A stretch of 64,000 nt of DNA from positions 40,442,629-40,506,628 of the forward strand of contig OX578282.1 in the NCBI GenBank assembly GCA_951217055.1, read 5' to 3'. Source of the DNA: Gerris lacustris. Its lineage: Eukaryota; Arthropoda; Insecta; Hemiptera; Gerridae. Below, piece by piece: positions 23,280 to 36,310 of the stretch (the stretch's first letter is position 1; every line of letters begins with the position of its first letter). Below the pieces are notes generated by a model. That model was given only the letters and a program-made list of their open reading frames with translations, was not told the DNA's origin and searched no databases. A program made the translations under genes and the position numbers.

Positions 23280-24154
23280 GATTTTGCGATCTACGCATTT
23301 TTTCTACACCTCTACCGCCATCAAATTATTTATTTTCACATAAAAACCACCTTAAAAACATAATTAGAGATATTATCAATTAATTTCACTAATACATAAT
23401 TAAGCGAGTTAAATTAATTTGAATTGTAAATTCAAAACAGATCTTCATAAAATTAAATGGCATTTGTGAAACAAGTTTCTTTCAGAAAATATTCTTTAAA
23501 ATGCTACAGAACGCCTTCCTTAAATGAGATTAAACGAAAAAAATCTCTTTAGTAAAATGTATTTTCCTTGAAAGAGAAAATTATTTTTTATCAGGCTGCT
23601 TCAAAATAAAGATTAAGATCAAAAACATTTTCATTTAACAAAAACTTTCTTATATAAATATATGATAAAAGGTGTATATTATTATTTTTTTTTTTTAATT
23701 TAAAATTCTTTTATCAAACCAACGTTTTAAATAAAATTATTGAATTATAAGTAATATACCTAGTTTATTAAAAGATAAATTATTGTAAATGAGTAACAAA
23801 TTGATTTCGATGGTTTTACACGTTTTGAGTTGCCTTGACACCAAAAAAGAGTTAAGAGCCTAAAATGATGATAAAGTTAGACAAATATGATTAAAAAAAT
23901 CATACCCCCAGGCGAAATTAATTAAATTATTTTAGCTCTAAATTTGTAGGGAAAAGAACCCTGTTTTTTTTTCAAAAACGGTTTTGACGATTTTGATTAA
24001 ACGAAATCATAAAATTTAGTCTTCTAAGATACAAATTTATTGTAACCATAAATCTAGTTTCAGAGATAATGACCATATTGGCTCAACTATAAATAAGGAC
24101 CTATCAATTCCTTTATAACTTTACTCTCACTTAAAATATTCTAAAACAACTTCC
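23280..24154. other. AT-rich sequence, no gene seen
   Basis: No feature recognised. Confidence 0.45.
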
Positions 24155-25576
24155 CATGAAAGTAATCCTCTACCTCACCCAAATCTACAGCTCCATTCTC
24201 CGAACCACCCTACCCTCTGGATATATGCAAAAATAGGTAATTCTTTAGATTTTTACTTTTCATTAGATGTTGTTTTAGAATAAAAATGACTTTGACGAAA
24301 TAACTATTAAGAAAAAGGGATGTTTAGTCCAATGTACTTTGGGACATAGGAATATCACACTTCTGTTTTGATAAGGGGAGTAACAGTCTAAAGAAGAATA
24401 TTCCGTACACCATCTAAGATTGATACTCCCCTCTATTTATTTATAAGGGGAGTAACAATCTAAAGAAGAGCCCAAAAATAATTATGATCCCAAAATCATC
24501 AAAACCTTCTCACTTTCCTACCTCATTCTGGAAAAATTACTTTTCTAGCGTATCAATCCCATTATAGAATCCCCAAAAGTAATTCCAAATCACCAATAGG
24601 TTTTCAACCCTTCATTCAACTGTTCAGCAATGGCACAGAGTATATAAAATCTACCCTTGAGAGGAAAAAGTACTGCTCAGCTGTCTTCCTGGATGAAGCT
24701 CAAGCTATTGACAAGGTATGGCACTCTGGCTTGCTCGAAAAACTCAAGGGTATCCTTCTACCATTCACATACTACCTCATCCTTAAATCATATTTAGCCA
24801 ACCATTATTACCATGTTTAGTATAACCTTTGGGTGCCCCAAGGTAGCATCTTCTCTCTTTTCTTATACAATGTCTTCACCCACAATATTCCTTTACACAC
24901 ATCCTCTATCCTTGCTTTCTTTGCTGACGATAAATGAATCCTCGTTTAAGAACACCTTCTCAAAATTGGACTAAAACAATACACAGAAATAAACGAAAGT
25001 TATAGTGTCCATACGACCTTGACTAAAACAATAAATGTCACAAAAATAAACGAAAGGGATAGTGTTCATACGACCTTTTTCTTAAGACATGGAAACTGCG
25101 AACCTCTTTTCCTCAACCAAATCCTTATCCCACACTCTAGTACTGTCCACTACCTTGGGATATACCTTGATCGTAGGAGTCACATCAACTCACCGCACAT
25201 CAACACTACGCAAAAGCATCTACACACGGTACAAACTATTAAAGAGACTCTTCAACAATAAATCAAAACTCAATACACATAACAAAGTACTCATATACAA
25301 CACAATACCTAAACCTGCATGGAGATATGCCACGTTCAAACTCCTACCTCATCCAATCCTTACTATCAAAGATCGATAGAACAATAGTAAATGCACCACA
25401 ACTTCTAAGTCCATTTACGTACCATTCGTCCAAGACCTAGATATTTCCCGCTACAGATTCTTCCACACAAATCCTCTTATCCGAAACCATTCCTAATAAC
25501 CCTCTAGCCGTCTGAAGCGTCAATGGCCTCTCAACCAAATAAGCTGCTTGTTGCAACTATGTAACCTAAAAAAAAA
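24155..25576 (+). pseudogene. Jockey LINE reverse transcriptase, decayed
   Basis: Plus-strand fragments follow the Jockey polymerase order with many stops and frameshifts. KVILYLTQIYSSILRT is near 24158-24205, MIPKSSKPSHFPTSFW near 24481, IGFQPFIQLFSNGTE near 24594, and ILLPFTYYLILKSYLANHYY at 24754-24813. VPQGSIF is near 24835, LAFFADDK near 24911 (catalytic FADD kept) and FLNQILIPHSSTVHYLGIYL, DRR at about 25110-25175. It matches the copy at 2.9-3.7 kb closely, so both are one family. A stretch at about 24210-24475 interrupts the reading and contains a direct repeat, AGGGGAGTAACARTCTAAAG (R marks the one variable base). A short poly(A) near 25567-25576 may be its tail. Confidence 0.8.
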
Positions 25577-26636
25577 ATCATAGTCAATAAGCTCTATCGC
25601 TGGACAGATTAAATCTATCAATGTATTAAACAGCATTTACAAATTAGTATTATTGCATATAACGATTAAACGGTAATACTTATTTGTCACCTCAGACGCA
25701 ACAGCCACTCCACAAATGTATTCAAGTTATTATTTGTGTGAAAAATGTCAAAACAATATAGTGGTCTTATTTGTTAGAGTGTCTTCAGAGTTTTTTTTAA
25801 AAAAATAATATAAACTAAAAAAAATTTAAATGTTTTAGTTTGAACATAGATTCTACAGAGAAAGTGCCTTAAGCATTTTGAATAAACTGATCTCCAATAT
25901 CATTGTTTTAAACTAAGCAAGAAGCACCAGTTTTCTTTTCTTCATATTTTTTAACTTTGAAAAGACATTTACTACTTTGATATTAAAAAAACAATTCTCG
26001 GTTTCTTTCAACTTTTAAAATAACATCCAGCTCTGGTCTTTATTGTTTATTCTTTCTTTATACATCAAAACTGTCATTATTTCTAAAGAGAAACCATGTT
26101 GTTTTTGCTTCGTTTTGAAATTAAAAAAAGAGAGATCAACCTCCCGATCTTTCAATTCAAGGATGAAGTAAAACTCTTTTTACTGAGTAAACAAAAAACA
26201 AAAAAAAAAATAAAAAAAACAGATACACTTAGTATCTGCTTCATTTGATTGTTCTATTGTTTTTTTTTGTTTTTGTTTTTATTTAGAGCATGCTGTTTGT
26301 CGTCAAATGAAATGCCTTATCATTAATCTTGTCATGAACTCTTGTTTTACAACATTTCTTATTTTACCATTATAATATACAAGGGAAAAGAACAACACGG
26401 AATTAAGGAACAAGGGTAAAAAAATGGGGAAAAACACAAAAAACTTAACAACAAAAACTAAGCAACAAGAAGGCTGCAGAACTCCTATAATTAATCAAGT
26501 GATTATTTCATTAGCGAATTTATAAAATATATATATAAAAAATAACCCTAGAGAAGAACAATACTTTGTTGATTAATTAATATAACACAATATCGATTTA
26601 TCCTATATTCAAACTTTTTAACAGAAATAAGAGAAG

Positions 26637-26638
<2 letters not shown>
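25577..26638. other. AT-rich sequence, no gene seen
   Basis: No feature recognised beyond homopolymers. Confidence 0.45.

Positions 26639-26714
<76 letters not shown>
26639..26714. repeat. (AT)n microsatellite, about 76 bp
   Basis: Uninterrupted AT array; it accounts for the Ile-Tyr-rich minus frame over it. Confidence 0.98.
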
Positions 26715-26719
<5 letters not shown>

Positions 26720-27609
26720 AAAAAAAATAGAAAATAAACGAGATCCTAATAGAGTGATAAATATCAGGGATAAAAGGGATGATAAGATTAATTGTCGCGT
26801 TAGGGTTAAAAACTCATTATTTTGCATCGTTTAATTCAATTAAAAGAGCGTGGCCAAAGCTGGTAATCAGTTTTTTGTTTGTTCTTGATTAAAAGTTTGC
26901 TCCCCCTCCCCTCCCTCTTTCTACCAGTGTCAGTGTCAACAAGGCTTAAGCTGTTATGAAACCAAAGCAGCAAGTTTTCGGGGTAAAGTTGTTCCGAGAT
27001 TATGCAGATAATTCAATTTTCACTGTAAAGATGAGTGACAAATTGAGCACAGGGCGACGAAGACAAATAAAACGCGCTAATTCTTAGATCTTTCAACTAA
27101 TGATATTTTAATTTTAAGAGAAAAATATCATATTCGGCACTAATTTTACAAAATAAACCGCTGAAGGAATTGAAAGTAACAGGGTTGCCCAGAGAATTTT
27201 CTATAATTTGTATTGGCAACCCTTGGGGATTATATCATAGAGCAGTGTAGTGTTTATCAACATGGCTTTGTTATGACAAATATGTTACAATTAAAATGTT
27301 ACATTTAATTAAATTCTTAAAAATTTTTCAAATTATCAAATTTTCCTAGACCAGTCAGTACTTAATTTTTGATCCAAAACAGACAAGGCTTCAATACTGT
27401 ATAATAAAGAAAATACCTTCTAAGCCGGGATTTTATGAATTTTGTATAAAGTATACAGACTGTGATAATTGTTATGGGGAGATAGTCAACTTTCCTCTTG
27501 TAACAGCATTGCTAAGGTTAGAAGGGGGTGAAACCTTCTCCTTACAGTTCAGAATAGACAGTGGCGCCCTAGAGGGTCAAGGGAGAAGATACCAGTGAAA
27601 AATATTCCG
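26715..27609. other. No gene seen
   Basis: No feature recognised. The sequence becomes less AT-rich toward 27.5 kb. Confidence 0.4.
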
Positions 27610-27705
27610 ATCTGGATGGGTCCCGAACCTAAGATCCCTTGAGCTTGAGGCAAGTGCCCCAAATCACGCACCTATCAGACAACTATACTACGCAGAGGGA
27701 AATTC
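27610..27705 (-). repeat. tRNA-like sequence, probable SINE head
   Basis: On the minus strand CTGCGTAGTATAGTTGTCTG (A-box region) is followed, after GGCACTTGCCTCAAGCTCAA, by TTAGGTTCGGGACCCATCC, which matches the B-box consensus GGTTCGANTCC well. No full cloverleaf closes by eye, so a tRNA-derived SINE head or tRNA pseudogene is more likely than a working tRNA. Confidence 0.45.
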
Positions 27706-29662
27706 CAAGCTGCTATCAGACAACTTTAATTCGCATTGGTAAATTTGGTTACAAGACAGTACAATAGCGGTAGGGCTTTTAGTTCCACATTTTGATTGGA
27801 GGAGGGAGAGTAGCACCAGCGGCGCGACGATGGAACACCATACAAGTTTGGATTACAAAAAAATCAATTCGTGTTTACAATGGGTAAGATATAAAAAGAC
27901 GCCAGTGAAAATTTACAGTTCTTTAAAAATAGCAGTGGGAAAAAGTGTCATTAAAAAAAGGGCAATCATCCGCAAAGAACGTAATAATAGTTTTGTTTTT
28001 TTCAGAGACATAACCTTAGTAACTTTAAGTAACCTTTAAAGAAAAACAAAGTTTACATTTCATCTTTGCAACGTTCTTTACGACGTAACTTGACTATTGA
28101 GAGTGGCTTCAAAACACTATTTACCTCAAGGAAAATCTTTAAAATAATTGATCCTGCAGACAGGAAGTGATAGTATTCAAATTTATTTAAGAACCCTTTA
28201 GTCTTTGTAGACTTAATAACTTGATGCAGCGTAAAATATTAATGGTCTCTTTGATCATTGGAATTGTATGGTTTTAATAGTAAACTTGTTATTCATAAAA
28301 CATAAATGAACAAATTGTACATATGAAACTCAGCATAATGGATTAGATTATTTAACAAGAACACAAACTTTTTTTTTCAATCCTTCGTTTTTATTAATCA
28401 GTTAAAAGGATGAAAACATCCGCAAACACCCATTGAGTCATTTCATTCACGGCATTTTGCATTGTGAAAGACCCCCCCCCCCCTCATTTTATAAATGATT
28501 GCGGTACTTTTTCTCTTCTTTTTTTTAATAGTAATCTCTTTAATTTTCCTCAGAGAATCGGATAAAAAGATGGCGGCCGGTTGCTGCAAGCTGTAGGGTC
28601 GAGGGGGCAAAATGCTTGATTAGGAAAATGGATAGGGTGGCACGAAGCCAGGCCGCCACAAATCCTCCCTTCAGATAAACCTCCTCAACACGAAAAAAGG
28701 GCTCTGAACTTGCATCGGAAAAAAAACTCTTTCCTCTCTTTTACTGTAAAACTTATCATAACAGTTTTCCAATTTTTTTAATATAACAATATACAGTCCT
28801 TTTTTATTTCCTCTTCACATTTTTATTAAATGTAGATTTAAAAAAACAACTTTTTCCTTATGTTAAAATAAAATACAGATCATTATAATTTATAGCAATA
28901 CAACTTCAATTATGATCCTGTACCATCAATGATGATCAACGAAAAATGATAATATTAGAAACTGGCACAGCAAAGCCGTCATTTCAGGCTCTTGTCCTTC
29001 ATAGATTGTTTTAAAAGCCAATAAATGATTTAGAAGCCATAAAAAAATGTTTTATGGCAGAATAAATATGATTTGATTAAATAAAGTTGATCCTTTGAGC
29101 CGGATAGGTTTTATGCCACTGCACTACTTTATCCATTAATTTTATAATACTGATAAAAAAAAAAAACATATATTGAGTGTAAACAATAATAGTATTTACA
29201 ATGTAAAATACTGTTTAACGAATGTAAATAAAGTTACGGTATGACCTCTAAACTAATTGATAGCAAGCTATATTAGAAATGAAACGAGATAAATATACCT
29301 GTTTACAACCCATTTTGAATGAAAATCTATTTTATGCGAATTCTTTATTTACATAACATTATTAAATTTTAAACTTTCAAATAGTACGAATACTTTGATT
29401 AACGAAAAAAGCTTCAATTCAAAACTGATTCCAAAAATCATAAAAAAGTTTAAAAGTTTACTCTAGAATTTAAAATTACTTCATTCCCTAGCTTCCCACT
29501 TGAATTAATAACATCAAATGGAACAAATTAAAAAAAATCAATCAGAAATTTGCATACGTAATTTTAAATCAAAGAAACAAAGTTTTTATCCTTTAATTAG
29601 ACTAAAACCTAAGTTTTATTTTATTTTAACTTGGGAGAAGAATATTAATTATATATACATAA
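27706..29662. other. No gene seen; C12 run
   Basis: The 69-codon frame at 27830-28039 is open but unrecognised. A run of 12 C lies at 28472-28483. A block at 28565-28660 is less AT-rich. I see nothing I can name. Confidence 0.4.
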
Positions 29663-30205
29663 AATAGACAGCCAATAAGTGTAGCACATAGCTTCCTCGC
29701 ATCCTATCATGTACTTTATTGATTTTATGCTTTTACAAGCCATCATTGTCTAATTTATTTCGTTTCCCCCGTATTTTTAATGTCAAAATTGTTTTGTTTT
29801 TTTACATGAATTAAAGTATCAAATTTTAAAAAATTTAAAGAACGCAGACGGTTGAAATTAATCTGGGGCTATCTGCGGGCTACTTTCTAAACCATCCAAA
29901 TTTCATACAGATACAGGTGTAAATAAATTTTTGGCGATGTTGAAGAGAAACTTATGGGCGCAGAAAGTTGGAACTTATATGGGACCAACAATGGGCTAAT
30001 TATGACCTACCATACAAATTTCATTAAAATCGGACTGCAGTTAGATATGTTGGTACGCAAAAATTGAGCGACAGACGGACAGACAAAGAACCAAAAATGT
30101 TCCCTGATGTCTGAAACGGATATTTGTATTGGAATTTTTGACATCGGAGACATAAAATATTTTCGTTCTTCAGAACGTTACCTTCGGTAACATCGGAAGC
30201 AAAAA
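29663..30205 (+). repeat. Dispersed repeat B, full reference copy
   Basis: This is the cleanest full copy, about 540 bases. The 5' end is AATAGACAGCCAATAAGTGT then AGCACATAGCTTCCTCGCAT. The interior has GCAGACGGTTGAAATTAATC and GGGACCAACAATGGGCTAAT, then a GACAGACGGACAGAC stretch and CCAAAAATGTTCCCTGATGT. The 3' end is CGTTACCTTCGGTAACATCG then GAAGC. It has no coding frame and no clear terminal inverted repeat or poly(A), so its class is unknown. Confidence 0.75.
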
Positions 30206-32692
30206 TGTATTAGCAATTAAAAAAATCGGACGTGGGGCGTCTCGCAAGTATTCGTTACCAAAAAATTCAAATAGTGGCGGCCGATATTAATTTGAATTAT
30301 GAAGAATTTATTTATCTAGCAGAAATGTATAATTTTAATGAATGATGGAGAGTAATTCAATTGCATTTTTATTATTAATGACCTTCTTTTACGAACACCC
30401 CAAATTCAGGTTCTATCTAATTCAGACTTAATGAATTTAAATTTTCAAATTAATCTGTGTTTGATATTATTGTTAAAGCATAAAATCTGCTTTAAAACAA
30501 TAAAGGATTTAATGATCTGTTTTTTCCGCAACATTGAGTTTTTAAAGTTCAAAGGGCCAATTACTTCATAGGAAAGGAGAAATCCTAGACTAACTTCAAT
30601 CAATTTTAAAGTTGTTTGTTTGTCATGTATTTCAAAAGTAGAATGGTTAAAGATGGTTTAGAGATAGAAAAAGAAAGGATTAAAAGCACATGGTGTTAGA
30701 TCTATAAAGGAGGTGGAAGGGAAGGGTAACATAAAACCACTACGAGAACCATTATGAAGGCGTATTCTAGCGGCATCCATGTGAATTACATTCAGGCATA
30801 ACTCTGACACTATCAGAGGGAGTAGAAGTAGGCGAGAGAGCAAGTGGAGCGAAGGCAGCAGGTGGGCTACTTGCCAGAAAAACCAGAGTGGGAAAAATAG
30901 CAAGGGTGTAAAATTACGTCGACATGTTGATACCAGAAAAAAAGAACAACTGATATGCGCGCGCATTAGGTCCGTGTTTCACAGGGCAACTAAAAAGGAA
31001 CTCGATCCACAAATCTCCCCTAAACACTACTTGAATGGAAAAGTAGAAGCTTTTCTGTTGTCGCGGCAAAAAGAGAGACAGAATTACTCGTTAAACAAAC
31101 AACAACACAATGGTATTTTCCAACAGCAGAACCGGAGTACAACCAGGGATAATTCTGAAGGACTGGAAAGCTGGACATTCGATTAAGTTGGCTTCATTAA
31201 GTTGGTTCATTGAACAATGAACTAAATGGACATTTTGCAAACAACAGCGAATAAAATGGACAGGACAACTTAAAGAGAATAGGGGCGCGATGCTAGCGCA
31301 CTAACGAACAACGGCACCCATCGGCAACAACATATTTAACTCTAATTTTAAGAAAGCTCACTAAAAGATTAACAAAACAAATATTTTGTTCTGCTCATTC
31401 ATCTCTTATTTTATCACCCCTATCAAGATTAGCATGAAATTAAACGGGCCTAAAATTAAAAGACACAATTATGCATTTCAAGTTGTTATAATTGTTGTAA
31501 CTGTGTGTTAACCACTGCAAGTATTTAATAAAAAAGGCAGGTGCATTTTATTCGGTTTAAAAGATTCAATCAGTGCATCGTCCAGACCAAAATGCTTATA
31601 TTCTTGTAAATGCCTAATTTATACTTTTTATCTTTGTTATCATCTCAAAGAATTAAAGAAGATTATCATCGTTAAATGATCATAGTTTATTCTAACACGT
31701 TGAACAATGAACACATGAGTTATTGGTTCTAGACGTAATCAGATAAACACCGGAGGCAAAGTGTCTTCATATCTTTACTAATTAACTACAGCTACATTAA
31801 ATTATCATAACTGATAGAAGCAAACTTCACCCATTCCTATAACTCTTTTTATATCAATGCCACATTTAAAGTAAAGTTCGTTCTGGTTAAGAGCAAATAT
31901 ATTCCAATTTTATCTATTTATCTGTCAATTTTATGTGTTTGAATAATAATTTAATGAGGGAGAGAACTATAATCGGAAATTGCAAATCAAAATGAAAAGC
32001 TAACAACAAGAGAATGCAGGATTCAATTTCAGGCTGATGAATAAAAATTACGAAGCATGCAGCCACGGGTAACCTCAATACTTCTCTGATTAGTTAGCAG
32101 TGGTAAATAAGACATTTTAACTACCATAAGATAAATTTGCACCTGGAAAATTGTTTCATAGATACCTCAAACCGATTTTTTGTTTATTACTCGTATATAT
32201 TTTTTAAATCACTTGAAAAAATATTTTCGTTGGAGATTTTTAAAATCCGTCTTTAAGCCACCCATCTATCTTACACCAATAAAAGAGGGAAGACTATAAA
32301 TAATGTAGCTTTTTCCCTATCTCACTCTCCCTTTCTTCGATTTAAAAGATAAAAGAAGAGACTAAAAACTTGTCTTCTCGAGGAAACGGAGTCTAAAGAC
32401 CTTGCAATGTTTATGTGTGCGGTGTATCTGACGGGCGCAGGATTCTCCGAGACGTTAAAGGGAGCATGGCATAAGGTTTGATAGATTTATCGCTTTTTTT
32501 CAAGCAGGAGTTTTTCGTGGCGTAAAAGACTTGGGTTTTCCGAGGGTGGTTTTAACCTTCCTTCTGAAACCATATTTTATTCTCCCCATACTTTAGGCCT
32601 GATATGAAAATATCTGTATAGAGAAATAATTTTCTCACGGTTTAAAACAAGGTTTAAATTTCGATCCTTTTCTATATTTGATATAAGTATAT
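30206..32692. other. No recognised gene; less AT-rich block at 30.65-31.32 kb
   Basis: The block at 30650-31320 has more balanced base use and opposite-strand frames (minus 30658-30966; plus 30974-31186), but neither translation shows a family motif. It could hold a host exon or an unrecognised repeat. The rest is AT-rich. Confidence 0.4.
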
Positions 32693-32767
<75 letters not shown>

Positions 32768-32850
32768 ATATATACATATGTATATAATATATGTATATGT
32801 ACACAAATATATAATATATGTATATGTACACAAATATATAATATATATAT
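32693..32850. repeat. (AC)n-(AT)n array plus 34-bp tandem repeat
   Basis: A CA array at about 32693-32708 is followed by AT to about 32761. Then come two or more copies of a unit containing TATATGTATATGTACACAAA and TATATAATA. Confidence 0.95.
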
Positions 32851-33119
32851 ATGTTCTATATTCTATACAACTAAAACACTATAAGATAACGTAACCTGTT
32901 TCTAGCAATTCTCAAAAGAAAATCTTTCTTTAAAATGATTCTTTAAACAAAGCTTGAATATACACGTGCTTGTCTCTTGTTTAAAAAAATATTTACATAT
33001 AATTATGTTTCTATTTTAACTTTTTGACACGCCCTTTTCGATGTATTCATCTTTGGAAACTAACTTTAATTAAATAAACCCTAAGACGGGGATCCCCTAA
33101 AATATAATTTTTCCCCAAA

Positions 33120-33397
33120 ACATGGAGTTGGTTGTGGAGTGCGGAGTAACCGGCTTTTCAGAGCGGTGCCCAGTGCGGTGTGCAGTATCATGGGCCGTGC
33201 GGCAGAGTCCTTATTCCTCCAGGGGTCTTACTCGACACTGTGGTCCTGGGATAGACTCCGGCGCACCGTATCCTCTGTTTGAGCCCACTAGCTGGACCCG
33301 AGTCACGGTGATTTGTCCTGACCTGGCTGAGTAGGCCACACTTATATTGACCGGTGCGGCTCTTACTCGTGACTCAGACGTTAATCCAAACAGGCGT
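33120..33397. other. GC-richer island, unassigned
   Basis: About 280 bases here are clearly GC-richer than the window (for example GGAGTGCGGAGTAACCGGCT; CCGGCGCACCGTATCCTC). Short frames exist on both strands, with no recognised domain. It directly precedes a 3' fragment of repeat B, so it may be the body of another element. Confidence 0.45.
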
Positions 33398-33525
33398 ATC
33401 CGAATTGAGCGACAGACCGACACGGAGCCAAAAATGTTCCCTGATGTCTGAAACGGATTTCTGTCTTGGAATTTTTGAAATCGGAGACCTAAAAATGTTT
33501 CGTTCTTCGGAACGATCACATAGCA
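33398..33525 (+). repeat. Dispersed repeat B, 3' end
   Basis: GAGCGACAGACCGACACGGA, CCAAAAATGTTCCCTGATGT, CGGATTTCTGTCTTGGAATT and CGTTCTTCGGAACGATCACA match the 3' section of the full copy. The final GGTAAGCTCGGAAG end is missing. Confidence 0.75.
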
Positions 33526-33718
33526 ATATTTTTCTTAACCTGTCAATTCAAAATCAGAAATATAATAGCACGATATTGAATTAATTAATACGGGTAAAAG
33601 AAAATAAAATGCATAATAATTCCAAGAAGTATCTATTCAAGTTTCAATTAAAAGAATTATTAAGATGACAACTTGCATAGGGGTGTAATATATATGTAAA
33701 TACTTACAAACACATGTG

Positions 33719-33719
<1 letters not shown>

Positions 33720-33788
<69 letters not shown>
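33720..33788. repeat. Compound (AT)n-(GT)n microsatellite
   Basis: AT array to about 33772, then a GT array to 33788. Confidence 0.97.
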
Positions 33789-35590
33789 CCAGTTCTAGTA
33801 AAAGAGAAAATTGCTTTTTGCTTTATCTTGACATTACGTATCGTAAGTTTTACTCTCCAGTTATTGGAGGAGATAATGTACAACGAACACGTGATTTTTC
33901 ATGAAGCTTATAGATTGTGCCTGAAGATTAACTGCAATTTGTGATAGAGGAAATTATGAACATATCTCAGACTAAACTGAGGTTTCCTCTACACTTTAGA
34001 TTTATCTACAACTGAAACTATTGTCTTCACCAGAGTTATTTATTGTATAAAATTCAGTTCATCTATAATGCTTATTTTTTATGTTAGCAGCTAACTCGAA
34101 ATAATATAACGTTAGACACACAAACAGTATATATATCTATGTCAATAGAATAGAATAGAACCCTTTAAAGTGCCCTTAGATCAATACAAAAGTAATTTAG
34201 TTCAGATAAATGGTCGTGACATTGAACAGAAATTGCAAGAATGTAGAATAAAAAAACAAAAAAAATGCAGAATATACTAAAAAATTAAAATAAATGTTAC
34301 AAGTATTGAGGGAGAACTCAAGTATGACCGTAATTACATGAGTACATGGTGTTGCTTCCATGGACACCTTATATAAGCGAAGTAACTGAATCAGTAACGA
34401 CTATCTATCTAACTGAACCATCTCAATTTAAAAAATAGTTCTCCCGAAAGATCTCGAAATGTACCGATGTACTCGTTTACATTTTTATAAATTTACCAAT
34501 GACAATCATGTTGTGAAAAAAAAGAATCGCTGACTTATCCAATTTGTTTTGTTACTTTCTTAAATTAATAATTCATTCATTCCGATTAAACATCTACACA
34601 ACTCATATAATATAATACGGTAGCTCATTAAGTGGTTGGTCAAACAGGAAGGGAACTATCCACGCGGCACAACGACCGTCGAGGACTGGGGAGGTCAAAG
34701 AGAGGGCAGACATGTGCTGTGCGTGATGCGAGGATTCTTTGAACTTGTGATTTATTTTTTGTTTCATCAGCATTAATCTAATTTAATCAGCAGTTCCTCC
34801 GACGAAGACATACTCTTCTAGAAATGTTAGGTTTATTGAAACAGATCGATCGATAACTAGAACATATTGAGACAAAGGAAAGGCTTACTAATGTGCTAGC
34901 ATCTACAACAATAATACCTAATTAATACATCTGTTATTTCTCCAGTTATGTTTCCAGTCCGCCACGAATTCAGTGGAAAATACGATGGCTCATCTGCCTC
35001 TCGTGGATTAAATTAGTCCACCGGAGTAAGCCACCTTCTGTTTCACAATGATGGTGCAATATTACAAATTACTGAGTCCGCTTCATGTTTGATCTAGCCT
35101 TAAGTTCCAATTTAATTTTTTTTTCTTTCAAAAGTCCAATTACCACAATGAATTTGGAACCTCTAAAAAAGATTAATCTATTCAACAAGCGTGGATAAGC
35201 GACTCGTAGTTTTTAACACATGGATGCAGATATATGCTTTATTTGTTCTCTCATATTTAAGAGGTTCGTGTTCGTAACGTCACTACATGCAAATGACACT
35301 ATAAATACTAGAATTGGAAAGGAAGGGAGGAGGTAAATGGAAAATGGCTTTATTTCAACTCTTCACCAGACCACTAAATTGTCAGTCGGTGGCATGTTGA
35401 TGGTATTCTACCAACCTAGAACCGTTTGCTTTTTTTCTCTGCTTTCCTGCTTTTCCCGAAGCGACCGGAAGTCATACATAACTCAAAAAACTTTTAACAG
35501 AGATCCCCGGATATTTTGCATTTCTCATTCCTCTTGGTTTTATTTAAGAGAGAAATTGAACAAGACCAAAAAAAACTAAACTATCTAGTT
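33789..35590. other. No gene seen
   Basis: The 80-codon frame at 35337-35579 is unrecognised. A less AT-rich patch lies at 34640-34740. No repeat family could be assigned. Confidence 0.4.
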
Positions 35591-35626
35591 TAATTTCTCT
35601 CTATCACTCTCTCTCTTTGATTCTCC

Positions 35627-35671
<45 letters not shown>

Positions 35672-35700
35672 TCTATCTCTCTCCCCCCCTCCGTCTCTCT
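35591..35700. repeat. (CT)n low-complexity tract
   Basis: A long pyrimidine tract, mostly CT dinucleotides with interruptions. Confidence 0.95.
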
Positions 35701-35741
35701 CTTTTCCCCTAGACCAATTTGACACACAATCCTAGCAAATT

Positions 35742-35881
35742 AAGGTGAACGAAAATTCATGTACTGTGTTAGTCAAAAGCGTGGAAACACCCTAATGACA
35801 ACAACAAAGTGACAATAACAATTAAGTTTGGGGTGTCCCCACACTTTTTAATAACCCTCTAAATGAATTTTCGTGCACCTT
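35742..35881. mobile_element. Short MITE, about 140 bp
   Basis: The left end AAGGTGAACGAAAATTCAT is mirrored by the right end ATGAATTTTCGTGCACCTT. Inside, AGTCAAAAGCGTGGAAACAC pairs loosely with GGTGTCCCCACACTTTTTAA. The ends resemble those of Tc1/mariner-type elements. No transposase is present. Confidence 0.65.
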
Positions 35882-36139
35882 CATGTGTTCTCCTTAAATG
35901 ACTTATTATTCTATACAGATAAGATATGATTTCCTTACTTCTATGATTAAATAAGTTATGGTGATTAAATAAACCTGAAAAAATAAATACAAATACAACG
36001 AAGCTCTACTTTGTATCATTAGTTTTAAACAATTTTTTCCATTCTAAAATAAAATATATTCACCTTAAAATAATTAACAATAAATTAAAAACCAAAAAAT
36101 CTGTCCGACATAACTCGTACAAACATTTCTCATACTCGA

Positions 36140-36310
36140 GTGCATAATTACTAGGTCCAGTGTTTTCCATTTTTTAAGTTATTTCGGGATTTCGTGGTTA
36201 CATTTTATTATTATTTAACATTTAATGAAAAATTACCTTAAAAATAATTCCACTCAGGCGGGGAATCTAACCTGACCTCTCACCCTTTGAAATCATAGCT
36301 ATTTTTCTTA
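36140..36310 (-). repeat. Dispersed repeat with tRNA-like B box
   Basis: On the minus strand, GAGGTCAGGTTAGATTCCCC then GCC near 36255-36285 resembles a tRNA T-arm. The upstream phrase on the plus strand (GTGCATAATTACTAGGTCCA, then GTTTTCCAT) resembles GTTCATAATTACTTGGTACA at 51.01 kb. That block also ends in a tRNA-like T-arm, so the two look like copies of one unit. Confidence 0.4.
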
